A stretch of DNA of 21,208 nucleotides, taken from Verrucomicrobiota bacterium (GTDB lineage: Bacteria > Chlamydiota > Chlamydiia > Chlamydiales > Rhabdochlamydiaceae). Shown in pieces: positions 1 to 8,084 of this stretch. The stretch is taken from positions 1-21,208 of the forward strand of contig CAJCIW010000050.1 of the NCBI GenBank assembly GCA_903970455.1. Direction: 5' to 3'. The position numbers and the translations under genes are program-made. The notes under the pieces are model-generated. The model was not told the DNA's origin and searched no databases. It saw only the letters and a list, made by a program, of their open reading frames with translations. Position 1 is the stretch's first letter; each line of letters opens with the position of its first letter.

Positions 1-55
1 TTTTACTTCTACATCAAGCCGTTAACATTCAGTTTGTTAAGCCCGATTTTAAGCA

Positions 56-1561
56 TTACTTATTAATAATTAATGACTTAAAGACGTTGGGCAGAAAATC
101 GATTAAATCCGATGCCGTCATCCCATAAGATGTAAGGACCGAAGCGGCATGTTCTCCGGCCAGACCATGGATGTAAACTCCTAACGCTGCAGCCTGGCGA
201 GAGTCGAGACCTTGGGCGATCATCGCGGCGATGATCCCTGTCAGCACATCCCCCGAGCCAGCCGTTGCCATTCCGGGATCCCCTCTGCCGATCACAAGCG
301 GAGAAGTGCCAGGATGAAACAAGATCGTGGGCGCCCCTTTAAGGACAAGCGTCGTTTTCTTTTCTTCTGCATAACCTTGACACATTTCGATTTCGCTTTT
401 CCCCTTCCCCTTTTTGGAAGAAGAAAGGAGAAGCTCCATCTCTCCCCGATGCGGGGTTAACACAGAATTCGGCGGTAATTTCCAGGAGGGGTTTTTAGAA
501 AGAAGGTACAGCGCGTCAGCGTCGATGACCATCGGAAGTTTGACGGCAGATAGAACAGCTTTGAACATTTTTTCTGTTTTTATTGTCCTTCCGATCCCGG
601 GGCCAATCAGCATAGCCTTTGCTCTTTTGGCCTCTTCTTTGATGGGACTTAAATTTTTCCCATCCCACCCTTCCCGAATCACCTCGAAGGGGGCTCCACT
701 TAACTCCGCTTCCATACCTGAAGGATGGAACAGGCGGACAATCCCTGCGCCTGCGCGCAATACAGCATAGCTCGCGAGCAAAGCGGCGCCGGGCATTCCG
801 GGCGAGCCTGCGATCGCAATCACATAACCTGCCTGGTATTTGTGCCGCGTCCTTTTTATGGGTGGAAGCAACATCGCTTCTTCATTAAGCAAAAACGCAA
901 ATGCCTTGCCTTGGGCGATATATTTTTCACCGAGGCCAAAACTCGCATAGCGCAATTTGCCGACGTGGTCCCAACCATTTTTGAGAAAAAACCCACTCTT
1001 AGGCAGGCCGAGAAAAATCGTTTCGGTGGCATGGATGGCCACGCTTTCCACTTCTCCTGTAGTGCCATTCACTCCAGAAGGAATGTCGATCGCCAGGATG
1101 GGCAGCTTCGATCGATGAGCAGATTCGATAGCGAGAGCGAGAAGATCGTCGGCTTTTCCATGAAACCCTGTCCCAACAAGCCCATCGAGGATGATCCCTT
1201 TAGAGCCAAATTCGCATGTCTTGCGAACACTGCCACCCAGCGTCCGAAATTTTTCATGCATCTTTTTGCATAGACTGCTGCATTGGTCCAAAGGATAGAT
1301 ATGGACGGCAGCCACTTGATAACCAGCTTCAATGAGTTTGGCGCCCGCGGCAAAAGCATCGCCGCCATTATTGCCTTTGCCGACAAGAAGCGTCACAACT
1401 TTAGGAAGCCCATGTTCATGAATAAATTGTTCCGCAGCCATCGCCACAGCATCACCGGCATTCTCCATGAAAGTCTGTTCGGAAACCCCATCTGCATAGG
1501 CCATTTTTTCGATCCGCACCATTTCCTGAGCGGTGACGATCTTCAACCCTTCCAAGGCCAT
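56..1561 (-). CDS. nnr: bifunctional NAD(P)H-hydrate epimerase / ADP-dependent dehydratase (YjeF family)
   Basis: Repairs NADHX and NADPHX, the hydrated forms of nicotinamide cofactors. An N-terminal epimerase interconverts the R and S forms, and a C-terminal ribokinase-like domain dehydrates S-NAD(P)HX with ADP. The 501-residue protein shows both halves in the usual order. The YjeF_N domain covers about residues 1-215, with NNGGD at 64-68 and DIPSGVNG starting at D158. The dehydratase domain covers about 240-495, with IGPGIG at 319-324, DADAL at 347-351, TPHRGE at 369-374 and the signature GMATAGSGD at 430-438. Length is normal for the fused form. The ATG start is preceded by AAGAGGG at a good distance. 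It begins 15 nt after the gpsA stop, so the two genes are probably co-transcribed, gpsA first. Cytosolic. The family call is secure; the ADP preference is taken from the bacterial family. Confidence 0.95.
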   Translation of the reverse strand: MALEGLKIVTAQEMVRIEKMAYADGVSEQTFMENAGDAVAMAAEQFIHEHGLPKVVTLLVGKGNNGGDAFAAGAKLIEAGYQVAAVHIYPLDQCSSLCKKMHEKFRTLGGSVRKTCEFGSKGIILDGLVGTGFHGKADDLLALAIESAHRSKLPILAIDIPSGVNGTTGEVESVAIHATETIFLGLPKSGFFLKNGWDHVGKLRYASFGLGEKYIAQGKAFAFLLNEEAMLLPPIKRTRHKYQAGYVIAIAGSPGMPGAALLASYAVLRAGAGIVRLFHPSGMEAELSGAPFEVIREGWDGKNLSPIKEEAKRAKAMLIGPGIGRTIKTEKMFKAVLSAVKLPMVIDADALYLLSKNPSWKLPPNSVLTPHRGEMELLLSSSKKGKGKSEIEMCQGYAEEKKTTLVLKGAPTILFHPGTSPLVIGRGDPGMATAGSGDVLTGIIAAMIAQGLDSRQAAALGVYIHGLAGEHAASVLTSYGMTASDLIDFLPNVFKSLIINK

Positions 1562-1576
1562 GGTTAACCCTCTTAA

Positions 1577-2575
1577 TTACAAATGTTCTTCTTTGATGGC
1601 GCGCTGAAGCAGCGATTTGACCGCATCGCGCGGGTTAAGGCCTTCATAAAGAATGGAATAAATCGCTTGCGTGATGGGAACATCGATCTGATTTTTTTGA
1701 GCGAGCTGCAAAGCGGAAACACAGGTATACGCCCCTTCGACGACCATGCCGATCTTTTCTTGGGCCGATTGGGGTGGTTCCCCTTCGGCGATCAGGCGGC
1801 CGAACATATAATTACGGCTTAGCTTGGAAAGGCAGGTGACGCACAAATCTCCCATGCCGGACAACCCATTCAAAGTTTCCTGCTTGCTTCCCTTTGTGAT
1901 GGAAAGCTTGCGGATCTCATGCAGGCCGCGCGTCATCAATGCGGCTTTCGTATTATCGCCGAATCCCAGCCCGTCTGATATTCCACAAGCGATCGCGATG
2001 ATATTCTTCATCGCCCCGCCAAAAGCGACACCGTTCATGTCGGCATTCGGATAAACCCGAAAAAAAGGGGTCCCGAAAATATCGACGATCTGCCGCATCA
2101 AATGGGGATCGTAGGAAGCGACGACGACGGATGTGGGCAGCTTTTGAATCACTTCTTCGGCGTGGCTTGGGCCGCTTAAGCAGCAGATATTTTTACGCAT
2201 CGACTCCCCAAGAACCTGAACCACGACCTCGGGCAAAAGCAGCCCGCTATTTTGTTCAATCCCTTTAGAAGTGATCACGATGGGGCAATTCACTCCACCT
2301 AAAGAGAGTACCTGTTCGAACACGGGACGGATCCCTTTCGACGTTACCGATTCGACTAGAAGTTCAGTACCCTCAAGAGCATGCTTCAAATCGGAAGTGA
2401 ACTCGACCCGATCGTCTGTCTTGACTTTGGGAAGTTTAGGATGCTCCCTATTTTTACTGAGAGTTTTTGCAAACTCTGGATTACCTGTCCACAGAACGAC
2501 CTCATTCCCCTTGGAAGCGAGAAGGGAAGCCAAACAAAATCCCCACGTCCCAGCGCCTAAATAAGCAATCCGCAT
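1577..2575 (-). CDS. gpsA: glycerol-3-phosphate dehydrogenase [NAD(P)+]
   Basis: Reduces dihydroxyacetone phosphate to sn-glycerol 3-phosphate, the backbone precursor of membrane phospholipids; cytosolic. The 332-residue length is typical. Visible hallmarks are the Rossmann dinucleotide loop GAGTWG at 7-12, GPSHAEEV at 135-142, the catalytic lysine K190 in GGAMKN, GDNTKAALMTRG at 206-217 and SGMGDL at 239-244. The ATG is preceded by AGGG eight bases upstream. It is the first gene of a two-gene unit with nnr. The 213-nt gap upstream separates it from the envelope-sugar cassette, so it may have its own promoter, but no convincing -35/-10 pair was found there. An AGX-like pyrophosphorylase gene lies immediately upstream, an adjacency I recall from Chlamydia trachomatis (CT714/CT715). 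Confidence 0.95.
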   Translation of the reverse strand: MRIAYLGAGTWGFCLASLLASKGNEVVLWTGNPEFAKTLSKNREHPKLPKVKTDDRVEFTSDLKHALEGTELLVESVTSKGIRPVFEQVLSLGGVNCPIVITSKGIEQNSGLLLPEVVVQVLGESMRKNICCLSGPSHAEEVIQKLPTSVVVASYDPHLMRQIVDIFGTPFFRVYPNADMNGVAFGGAMKNIIAIACGISDGLGFGDNTKAALMTRGLHEIRKLSITKGSKQETLNGLSGMGDLCVTCLSKLSRNYMFGRLIAEGEPPQSAQEKIGMVVEGAYTCVSALQLAQKNQIDVPITQAIYSILYEGLNPRDAVKSLLQRAIKEEHL

Positions 2576-2788
2576 GCATTACCCTATATCTATGAGGCTG
2601 TTTTTGACCCGATTTTCGACCAGAATAATCCCTAAAACTCGAAAGCTTAATTCGACAGCAGCCACTTATTTAAGCTTAACAAAAACTGTTGCGGATTACA
2701 ACTTCAGGTTTTCGAGTAATACCAATCGCATTAAATATAATTTTATTCACGAAAATGCAGAGGGAGCTCACGCCTTGACGCCGTTGAG

Positions 2789-4129
2789 TTAAACAGAAGA
2801 AATATAATCTTGATCGGACAAGGGAACGGTTAGTAGCCTTTCTCTTAAAGGCTCGGTAGCATAATAAAAAGCAGGATCGAGTTCGAACGAAGCTGCAGGA
2901 GGCATCCTACCTGTCAGAGTTTGAAAGATTTCCCGGTCGTGGAGTAAGAGCGCCCGTTTCACGGAGTCAACGCTTTTTTCTCCAATGGCGTTTTTCAATG
3001 GCGCATAGATTTTTTCTCTCGGATAGACGACGACAGCGGTTTTCCGTGCATAATCAAGAAAATCGAAAATGAATCTTTCACATTTCCAGACATGGGCGAT
3101 TTCCTGGACGAATCCTTTCGCCGTGCCGAGCAGAACAAGGGCTTTTTTTCGCGCGAGGTGGAGAGGCAGCTCGACGTTCATCTGTTGAAAGAGATGTGCA
3201 ATGAATTGCATCGAGAAACAGAACATGCCAGGACTGGAAAAAGGAAACGCTGAGACGCCGCTGGGAAGTTCTGTGTATTCGATGACTTTCAGCTTTCCCT
3301 CCGATTCGATGAGAACGCCCATTTTTTCTTCCGGAGAAAGGCGCTCCACAGCTTTCAAAGCAACGTCCGACTGATTGCGGGCCGCAAACCCGGCAAATTC
3401 CAAGTCAAATGGATCGGCCAAAGCGTTATCGACAAAGATCACATTGAGAAATTCAATTCCTCCCTGTTTCCACTTTTCCCAAACCCCTGATGAAAAAAAT
3501 AGGCGGAGAGCATGCCCATTGCCGTCAGGGCCTTCTGCAATTTTTCCCGGGTGCTCTAACATCCAATCCCCATGATTATCGAGGAATGGAAGATTCTCTT
3601 GCATGATGAAGAAAACTTGGCTGGGAGAAAGGCCGAAGAACACATTCTCTTCAAAAAACTTCACCGTTTCGGTGTGGTTCAACGGAGAAGTCACAATGCA
3701 GAGGGGTAATGGATGCCCCGACCATGCGCTCGCAGCTTTTGTGCGCTCGCAGAACAGTTGAAACAGGCTTTTATTTTTAATTGGGCTGACGGGAAAACTC
3801 CCCTTGGGCCCTTCGAAACCAAGGCGTGTTCCTTGCCCCCCGGCCAGGATTAAACAGCCGACTTTCCCTTGACGCACCAGTTCTTCCCCAATCTTTTTAT
3901 CTTCAGTATTCCCGCTCAAGGAAAAATGAGAACAGGGCTTCACCTCATTGGGGAAAGTTTTTTTCGGCTGGGACAGCAACCCCTTTTGTAAAACAGAAAG
4001 CGCTGAAGAGTATTTTTGCAATTGAAGAGAAAACTTCTCAAGAGCAGTGGAGGAAAGAGATTCTAATCCGATGGAAAGCTCCTGCTGTCCGAGTTGGAAT
4101 AACATCTCGTGGATGGAAGATTTTAACAT
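2789..4129 (-). CDS. UDP-sugar pyrophosphorylase of the eukaryote-like AGX/UDPGP type
   Basis: A nucleotidyltransferase that joins UTP to a sugar 1-phosphate to give a UDP-sugar and pyrophosphate. The UDPGP-family core is clear. The nucleotide-binding loop LAGGQGTRLG is at 94-103 with PKG at 108-110, MQENLPFL is at 176-183, PDGNGH at 201-206 and VDNALADP at 233-240. These resemble eukaryotic UDP-N-acetylhexosamine pyrophosphorylase (AGX1) more than bacterial GalU or GlmU. The chlamydial orthologue (CT715) is usually labelled UTP-glucose-1-phosphate uridylyltransferase. Whether the substrate is glucose-1-P or GlcNAc-1-P cannot be read from the sequence. The 446-residue length fits. The ATG overlaps the end of the upstream glycosyltransferase by 7 nt and is preceded by GGGAGG, so translational coupling is likely. 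Last gene of the waaF cassette. Confidence 0.88.
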   Translation of the reverse strand: MLKSSIHEMLFQLGQQELSIGLESLSSTALEKFSLQLQKYSSALSVLQKGLLSQPKKTFPNEVKPCSHFSLSGNTEDKKIGEELVRQGKVGCLILAGGQGTRLGFEGPKGSFPVSPIKNKSLFQLFCERTKAASAWSGHPLPLCIVTSPLNHTETVKFFEENVFFGLSPSQVFFIMQENLPFLDNHGDWMLEHPGKIAEGPDGNGHALRLFFSSGVWEKWKQGGIEFLNVIFVDNALADPFDLEFAGFAARNQSDVALKAVERLSPEEKMGVLIESEGKLKVIEYTELPSGVSAFPFSSPGMFCFSMQFIAHLFQQMNVELPLHLARKKALVLLGTAKGFVQEIAHVWKCERFIFDFLDYARKTAVVVYPREKIYAPLKNAIGEKSVDSVKRALLLHDREIFQTLTGRMPPAASFELDPAFYYATEPLRERLLTVPLSDQDYISSV

Positions 4130-5034
4130 AGGGCCTCCCGGAAGAGGGAATGGGCCACAGTTTGCACGTCTATGGTACGCAGATCTTTATCTTTAGCGAT
4201 GAGAGGCGTGTGGCGCAAAAGAGGATTAGGGGAAGGGACTTTTTGCCGAAGAATGCCTTGCCGTGGATCGGCCCACAAAGAGACGATATCAATATCGAAA
4301 GAGACGTCAATGTAATAGGTGATCGATAGGACTCCTGAATCGGGGACTACGAGATAACGGCACCGGTTTTTAATGATCGATAGCATTTCCAAAAAGGAGG
4401 TTTTTCCTCTTAAATCGACGATGTGATCTCCTTCAAATACTGAATTTTTAGCAAAGCCGAAAAGAAGGATGTTCATCCCTTTTTCTCTAGCGGCTTGAAA
4501 AAATTCTTTCCAATGTGAAGTAGGCCAATTTTTTTCATAGGCATATTGGGTTTCCGTCTGAACGTGGACGCCAATGTAGGTTTCCTTAGAATCTAAAGAA
4601 AAACGTTCATGGAACCCATCCCACTCGGGATTCCAGCAGAGTTTCGGAATGAGTTTGCCGATCTGCCACATCAGCCATCGCGTGGGATCAGGGCGTTCCA
4701 ATATCACATCGAACTCGGAAGAAGATAAACCCGATTTGGCAAGAGTTGCCTGGATATCGAAAGGAGCTCCCCGCTTCCACTCAGGATCAATGAGGACCGA
4801 GACTTTCTCCAACATTTTAAAACCATCGGCGAGGTCGGGCCGTGTAGCAAACGTCACTTCCGCATCCGGAATATACTGGCGGATACGAAACGTCAATGCA
4901 TAAAGGCCTAGAGGAATATCTCCAAGACCCCTATTCCAGCAGATCAAAAAACGGCGACGCCCCGCATTGGCGGCTTTTTTTAACAATGAATCAAAGGGAT
5001 TGAATCCGTATTTTTTCCAAAGAGTCTTTAGCAT
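4123..5034 (-). CDS. GT9-family (heptosyltransferase-like) glycosyltransferase
   Basis: Resembles ADP-heptose:LPS heptosyltransferases but is more divergent than its neighbour. With the start used here it has 303 residues. An N-terminal Rossmann-like half carries a glycine-rich ICWNRGLGD segment, matching the loop that holds the catalytic Asp in this family. The C-terminal half has YIGVHVQTET, NWPTSHWKEFF and VVPDSGVLSI, counterparts of the donor-site motifs. The acceptor is unknown; transfer of a core heptose or related sugar to LPS on the cytoplasmic face is an inference from family and neighbours. Start choice: the frame is open further upstream (TTG at 5112, ATG at 5103), but those starts would overlap waaF by up to 77 nt. 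The ATG at 5034 lies one base after the waaF stop and suits coupled translation, though no Shine-Dalgarno is visible there. The 3' end overlaps the pyrophosphorylase gene by 7 nt. Confidence 0.8.
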   Translation of the reverse strand: MLKTLWKKYGFNPFDSLLKKAANAGRRRFLICWNRGLGDIPLGLYALTFRIRQYIPDAEVTFATRPDLADGFKMLEKVSVLIDPEWKRGAPFDIQATLAKSGLSSSEFDVILERPDPTRWLMWQIGKLIPKLCWNPEWDGFHERFSLDSKETYIGVHVQTETQYAYEKNWPTSHWKEFFQAAREKGMNILLFGFAKNSVFEGDHIVDLRGKTSFLEMLSIIKNRCRYLVVPDSGVLSITYYIDVSFDIDIVSLWADPRQGILRQKVPSPNPLLRHTPLIAKDKDLRTIDVQTVAHSLFREALC

Positions 5035-5035
5035 T

Positions 5036-6103
5036 TTACGCAATAATATGTAATTTAGAACGTTTGGCCTGCAGGATTTTAACGATCGCTTCATACACTT
5101 CATCAGCCTCAATCCGCTTCATGCAGCGAAAGTCGATCGGGCACGTGCGTTGATAGCAGGGAGAGCATTCAACATGCTTATGGATGAGAGTTCCTGAACG
5201 ATAGGGTCCCGTTACTACCTCGCTTGTCGACCCAAAGAGAGCCACGATAGGGGTCCCTAGAGCATCGGCAATGTGCATCGGACCGCTGTCATTGGTCAAA
5301 ATCACATCGCATTGGCTGATTAAGCTGGACAGTTCCCGAAGCGAGGTGATGCCGGCTAAATTGATGACGCGTTCGGGTAAACCGGTGCAAATTTCTTTAA
5401 CAACCGAAGAGGTCGCCTGATCTCCAAAATAGACAACGTAGACATCTTTATCGCGCAAAAGCCGCTCGGTCACTTCGCGAAACCGTTCGGGCAGCCAACA
5501 TTTTGCCGATCCGTACGTCGCCCCCGGATTGATGCCGACGATCAGAGCGCCGTCAGGTATCTTATGCTGCTTGAGAAGCGCACGGGCACCATCGATTTCT
5601 TTCGGCGACAAATAAAGGCGCGGCGGCGTATTAGAGACCCGTATGCCGAGAGGTTCTATAAGCATTTTATACGTGACGACAAGATGCTGGTTCTGAATGT
5701 TCTTAGGGAAAGGAAGGCTTTGAGTCAAAAGAAGTTTACGGCCATTGCACTCATAACCGAGGCGATTTTGCACTTTACCCAGCCAAAACCACCAAGCTGA
5801 AGAAAAAGAATGGGTCAATAGAATGCCTAGGTCGTAATTACCTTTCCGTAATTTTTCAATGACGTTCCGCTTTTCTTCTCTTCGGCTAAAACCGCTGGCT
5901 TTGCTGAAACAAAACAGCTCATTGATCTCGGGATCTTCTTTCAATAGCTCGCATATGGGAGAGCGGCACATCGCAGTGATGTGTGCTTGCGGATAAGCTT
6001 TTCTTAAATCGGAAAGAATTGGCGTAGCCATCACCAGATCTCCGATCCAATTCGGCATGCGCACAATGATGTTCCGCGGCATTAAGCTACGAAGAGATTC
6101 CAT
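5036..6103 (-). CDS. waaF: lipopolysaccharide heptosyltransferase II
   Basis: Adds the second L-glycero-D-manno-heptose to the inner core of LPS from ADP-heptose, at the cytoplasmic side of the inner membrane. With the ATG at 6103 it is 355 residues. The N-terminal RMPNWIGDLVMATP segment holds the presumed catalytic base D22. NPGATYGSAKCW at 192-203 contains the donor-binding lysine K201, and NDSGPMHIADALG at 271-283 is the family signature. A cysteine set typical of the WaaF subgroup follows (C313, C316, C321, C327). A TTG at 6109 and an ATG at 6082 are alternative starts; none has a good ribosome-binding site. First gene of the cassette leading to the second GT9 enzyme and the pyrophosphorylase. 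A plausible promoter lies 54 nt upstream. An organism with waaF should make a heptose-containing core, unlike the Kdo-only LPS of Chlamydia proper. Confidence 0.88.
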   Translation of the reverse strand: MESLRSLMPRNIIVRMPNWIGDLVMATPILSDLRKAYPQAHITAMCRSPICELLKEDPEINELFCFSKASGFSRREEKRNVIEKLRKGNYDLGILLTHSFSSAWWFWLGKVQNRLGYECNGRKLLLTQSLPFPKNIQNQHLVVTYKMLIEPLGIRVSNTPPRLYLSPKEIDGARALLKQHKIPDGALIVGINPGATYGSAKCWLPERFREVTERLLRDKDVYVVYFGDQATSSVVKEICTGLPERVINLAGITSLRELSSLISQCDVILTNDSGPMHIADALGTPIVALFGSTSEVVTGPYRSGTLIHKHVECSPCYQRTCPIDFRCMKRIEADEVYEAIVKILQAKRSKLHIIA

Positions 6104-6156
6104 TGACAAAGACGAAATTCCTAAAAAAAATTATTACCAAATTCCCAGCCTTTTTC

Positions 6157-6185
6157 AAAGTACCGTCCCCTTATAGTAAAGTCAA
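6157..6185 (-). promoter_or_regulatory. candidate sigma-70-type promoter of the waaF cassette
   Basis: On the minus strand TTGACT (6185-6180) and TACTTT (6162-6157) are separated by 17 nt. The -35 box matches the consensus in five of six positions; the -10 box is weaker. The start codon at 6103 lies about 54 nt downstream. Seen by eye only. Confidence 0.4.
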
Positions 6186-6353
6186 TCAGTTATTATGATC
6201 CTTTGAACCTTTGTCTAAAAAAATACCAAGCGGACAGGATTTTGTATACCTGTAAGATGCGGCTACGCAACGATCGGGGCGTTAGGATTTTTTTTAATTA
6301 GAAAGTCGGGTCCTAAGCTGTCCACGATCCTTGTTACTTTGATTTTTGATGAA

Positions 6354-6432
6354 TTTTCTTTTGGGCTTTGATTCGATTCCGCAGGACATAGTTAAATTAG
6401 ACCAAGGAATCGAGTCAAAGCCCAAAAGAAAA
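6354..6432. repeat. long near-perfect inverted repeat (27-bp arms, 25-nt loop)
   Basis: The left arm (6354-6380) and right arm (6406-6432) are reverse complements over 27 bases with a single mismatch, a T/C difference that gives a G-U pair in one RNA strand. The arm core is TTTTGGGCTTTGA. The loop (6381-6405) is 25 nt. It starts about 39 nt after the stop of the propeller gene at 6471, so it could end or stabilise that transcript. It lacks the usual T tract directly after the stem. It could equally be a dispersed palindromic repeat or a small non-autonomous element. Confidence 0.8.
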
Positions 6433-6470
6433 GGCGCAAAAAGCGACATAACTTGGGTTTGGCATAGACT

Positions 6471-7712
6471 CTAATGTATGGTGATTGTCGCCGGCGTGCC
6501 TAGCTGTCCTTGAGCGCCAAAGGCAACGACACTGTAATTATTTTTTGCATTTTTCTTGACGTCATTGTCCACAAATTCAAAAGTATTGGCGCTTAAAGTA
6601 GCGATCAGAACGCCGTTGCGGTAAACATAATACCCTAAAACCGTCGGTCCAAAAGGAGCAAAAGAGGGCTGCCACTGCAGGCGATTAGACAACTCGTAGA
6701 CAACAGCAAAGTCATTCTTTTTTTGGTGGCCGCGGAGATTTTTCGCCGCCGCAATGGAAGGGGTAATAGCAATTCCTTCAGGAGTGAGCCCAACGCCGAA
6801 TGTAGCGACAATTGCATTTGTCGACGTATCGACAACGGAGACATTGTTATCTGAACCCTCGGTGATATACGCAAATCGACCGTCTGGTGTGATCGCAATC
6901 GCAAAGGGCGCTGAAGAGGGAGGAAAAGGAATAGTTGCGACGACCATATTCGTGGACGTATTAATCACAGCTACTTGGTTGTTGAAATTAATTGTCACAT
7001 AAGCAAATTGCCCATCAGGCGTAATCGCGACGTCCTGAGGATTCTGAGGCAACAAAATATTGGCGGTAAGCATATTGGTGGATGTATCGATCACAGAAAC
7101 ACGCGATCCTGCCGCCACATAAACAAATCGGCCATCGGGCGTAATGGCAACGTCGGAGGGAATACCGGTCGTGACCATGGCAATGACCATATTGGTGGAC
7201 AAATCGACGACTGAGACATTGACAGATGAACTATTTGCCACATAAGCAAACCGTCCGTTAGGAGTGATTGCGATGCCGAGAGGTCCTGAAAAACCCGATG
7301 AAATTGTCGCAATGACCATATTTAGTGATGTATCGATCACTGAAACACTGTTTGAACTGTTATTCGTCACATAGGCTAATTGTCCATTTGGACTGATCGC
7401 AACGCGTTGGGGGAGATCTCCGATCCCATCTGATATTGTTGTTACAACTGTATTGGTTGACGTGTCGATCACAGAGACATCGTTTGACACCTCATTTACC
7501 ACGTAAGCAAACTGTCCATTCGGCGTGATCGCAACGCCATCAGGCCTATCTATTCCGTTTGTGATTGTCGCAACAACGGTATTCGTCGTTGTATCGATCA
7601 CGGAAACACTATTTGAAGCGAAATTTGTCACATAAGCAAAGTTCGCATGGGTCAAATTTGCCGATAAAGTTAAAAAGAAAAAGAGGACTTGGTATAAGAC
7701 TTGCTTTGTCAT
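6471..7712 (-). CDS. secreted seven-bladed YVTN beta-propeller with C-terminal Fn3-like domain (copy 1, intact)
   Basis: A 413-residue exported protein of unknown function. A signal peptide (MTKQVLYQ, then a FFFLTLSA hydrophobic core, cleavage near THA) is followed by seven consecutive repeats of about 42 residues. Each has the pattern FAYVTN..SN.VSVIDTSTN.VVATI..G..P..VAITPNG, diagnostic of YVTN-type propellers. After the linker RGHQKKND comes an Fn3-like fold of about 75 residues with YYVYRNGVLIATL and NNYSVVAFGAQG. The start is well supported: AAGGAG lies seven bases before the ATG, and the longer TTG start at 7730 would translate through that site. Such propellers usually serve as extracytoplasmic binding scaffolds; a ligand cannot be inferred. 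It is a tandem duplicate of the next gene upstream. In this copy the A tract at 6718-6724 has seven A and keeps the Fn3 domain in frame. Confidence 0.88.
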   Translation of the reverse strand: MTKQVLYQVLFFFLTLSANLTHANFAYVTNFASNSVSVIDTTTNTVVATITNGIDRPDGVAITPNGQFAYVVNEVSNDVSVIDTSTNTVVTTISDGIGDLPQRVAISPNGQLAYVTNNSSNSVSVIDTSLNMVIATISSGFSGPLGIAITPNGRFAYVANSSSVNVSVVDLSTNMVIAMVTTGIPSDVAITPDGRFVYVAAGSRVSVIDTSTNMLTANILLPQNPQDVAITPDGQFAYVTINFNNQVAVINTSTNMVVATIPFPPSSAPFAIAITPDGRFAYITEGSDNNVSVVDTSTNAIVATFGVGLTPEGIAITPSIAAAKNLRGHQKKNDFAVVYELSNRLQWQPSFAPFGPTVLGYYVYRNGVLIATLSANTFEFVDNDVKKNAKNNYSVVAFGAQGQLGTPATITIH

Positions 7713-7744
7713 CGAAGGCTCCTTGAGCAAGATTAAAATTGACC

Positions 7745-7772
7745 ATTATCGTCACATGATTTTTTAAAGCAA
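7745..7772 (-). promoter_or_regulatory. promoter of propeller copy 1
   Basis: Minus-strand TTGCTT (7772-7767), 16-nt spacer, GATAAT (7750-7745), about 33 nt before the ATG at 7712. The same boxes and spacing recur upstream of the second copy (9108-9135), and the surrounding 60 or so bases are almost identical. Conservation between the copies supports the call. Confidence 0.6.
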
Positions 7773-7803
7773 ATTTTTTTTTCAGAGCTTCTCATTCAAA
7801 ACA

Positions 7804-7824
7804 AAACCTCACTCTTTTAGGTTT
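7804..7824 (-). terminator. weak candidate terminator after propeller copy 2
   Basis: On the minus strand AAACCT pairs with AGGTTT across a 9-nt loop, followed by TTGTTTTG. The stem is only six pairs, mostly A-T, so this is a weak intrinsic terminator at best. Its position, 14 nt after the restored stop of the upstream gene and before the next promoter, fits. Confidence 0.3.
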
Positions 7825-7837
7825 AGAAAGGCGGCGG

Positions 7838-8084
7838 CTAATCTATTGAGATTGTCGCCGGCGTGCCTAGCTGATCTTGTGTACCAAAGGCAACGACACT
7901 GTAAGTATTTTTTGCATTTTTTTTGACGTTATGGTCGACAAATTCAAAAGTATTGGCGCTTAAAGTAGCGATCAGAACGCCATTGCGGTAAACATAATAC
8001 CCTAAAACTGTCGGTCCAAAAGAAGGAGACGAGGGTTGCCACTGTAGGCGATTAAACAACGCGTAGATAACAGCAAAGTCATTC
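7838..8084 (-). pseudogene. out-of-frame Fn3-like C-terminal domain of propeller copy 2
   Basis: Continues the coding sequence of the upstream propeller in the -1 frame: NRLQWQPS, FGPTVLGYYVYRNGVLIA and NTYSVVAFGTQ match copy 1 with only scattered changes. The domain has no internal stop and ends at TAG 7840-7838, at the position equivalent to the stop of copy 1. An ATG at 8059 exists in this frame but has no signal peptide and is not the expected start of such a domain. I read it as the detached end of the upstream gene, not as a separate gene. Confidence 0.75.

Larger units (their letters stand above)
6110..6470. other. 361-nt intergenic region
   Basis: No convincing gene on either strand. 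It contains the candidate waaF promoter (6157-6185) and the long inverted repeat (6354-6432). It also holds a short inverted repeat, ACAGG/CCTGT with a 10-nt loop near 6234-6253. A T8 run near 6290 on the plus strand follows a weak AACG/CGTT hairpin. The weak hairpin resembles a poor terminator, but no plus-strand gene precedes it. No tRNA-like fold was recognised. Confidence 0.6.

Noticed and set aside
725..1273. Plus-strand open frame of 182 codons across nnr
   Set aside because: It has no recognisable domain and lies fully antisense to a well-supported gene.
2640..2685. Two AAGCTTAA copies 30 nt apart in the gpsA upstream region as an operator
   Set aside because: The motif is a short AT-rich palindrome that can recur by chance; no promoter was located beside it.
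4123..5112. Longer start (TTG 5112 or ATG 5103) for the second GT9 gene
   Set aside because: It would overlap waaF by up to 77 nt. ATG 5034, one base after the waaF stop, is simpler, though it lacks a Shine-Dalgarno, so this is not certain.
6230..6300. tRNA or riboswitch in the spacer upstream of waaF
   Set aside because: Only short 4-5 bp hairpins can be drawn; no cloverleaf or known riboswitch core was recognised.
7838..8059. Separate small gene starting at ATG 8059 on the minus strand
   Set aside because: It matches the C-terminal domain of the neighbouring propeller paralogue without an N-terminus; better explained by the one-base difference in the A tract.
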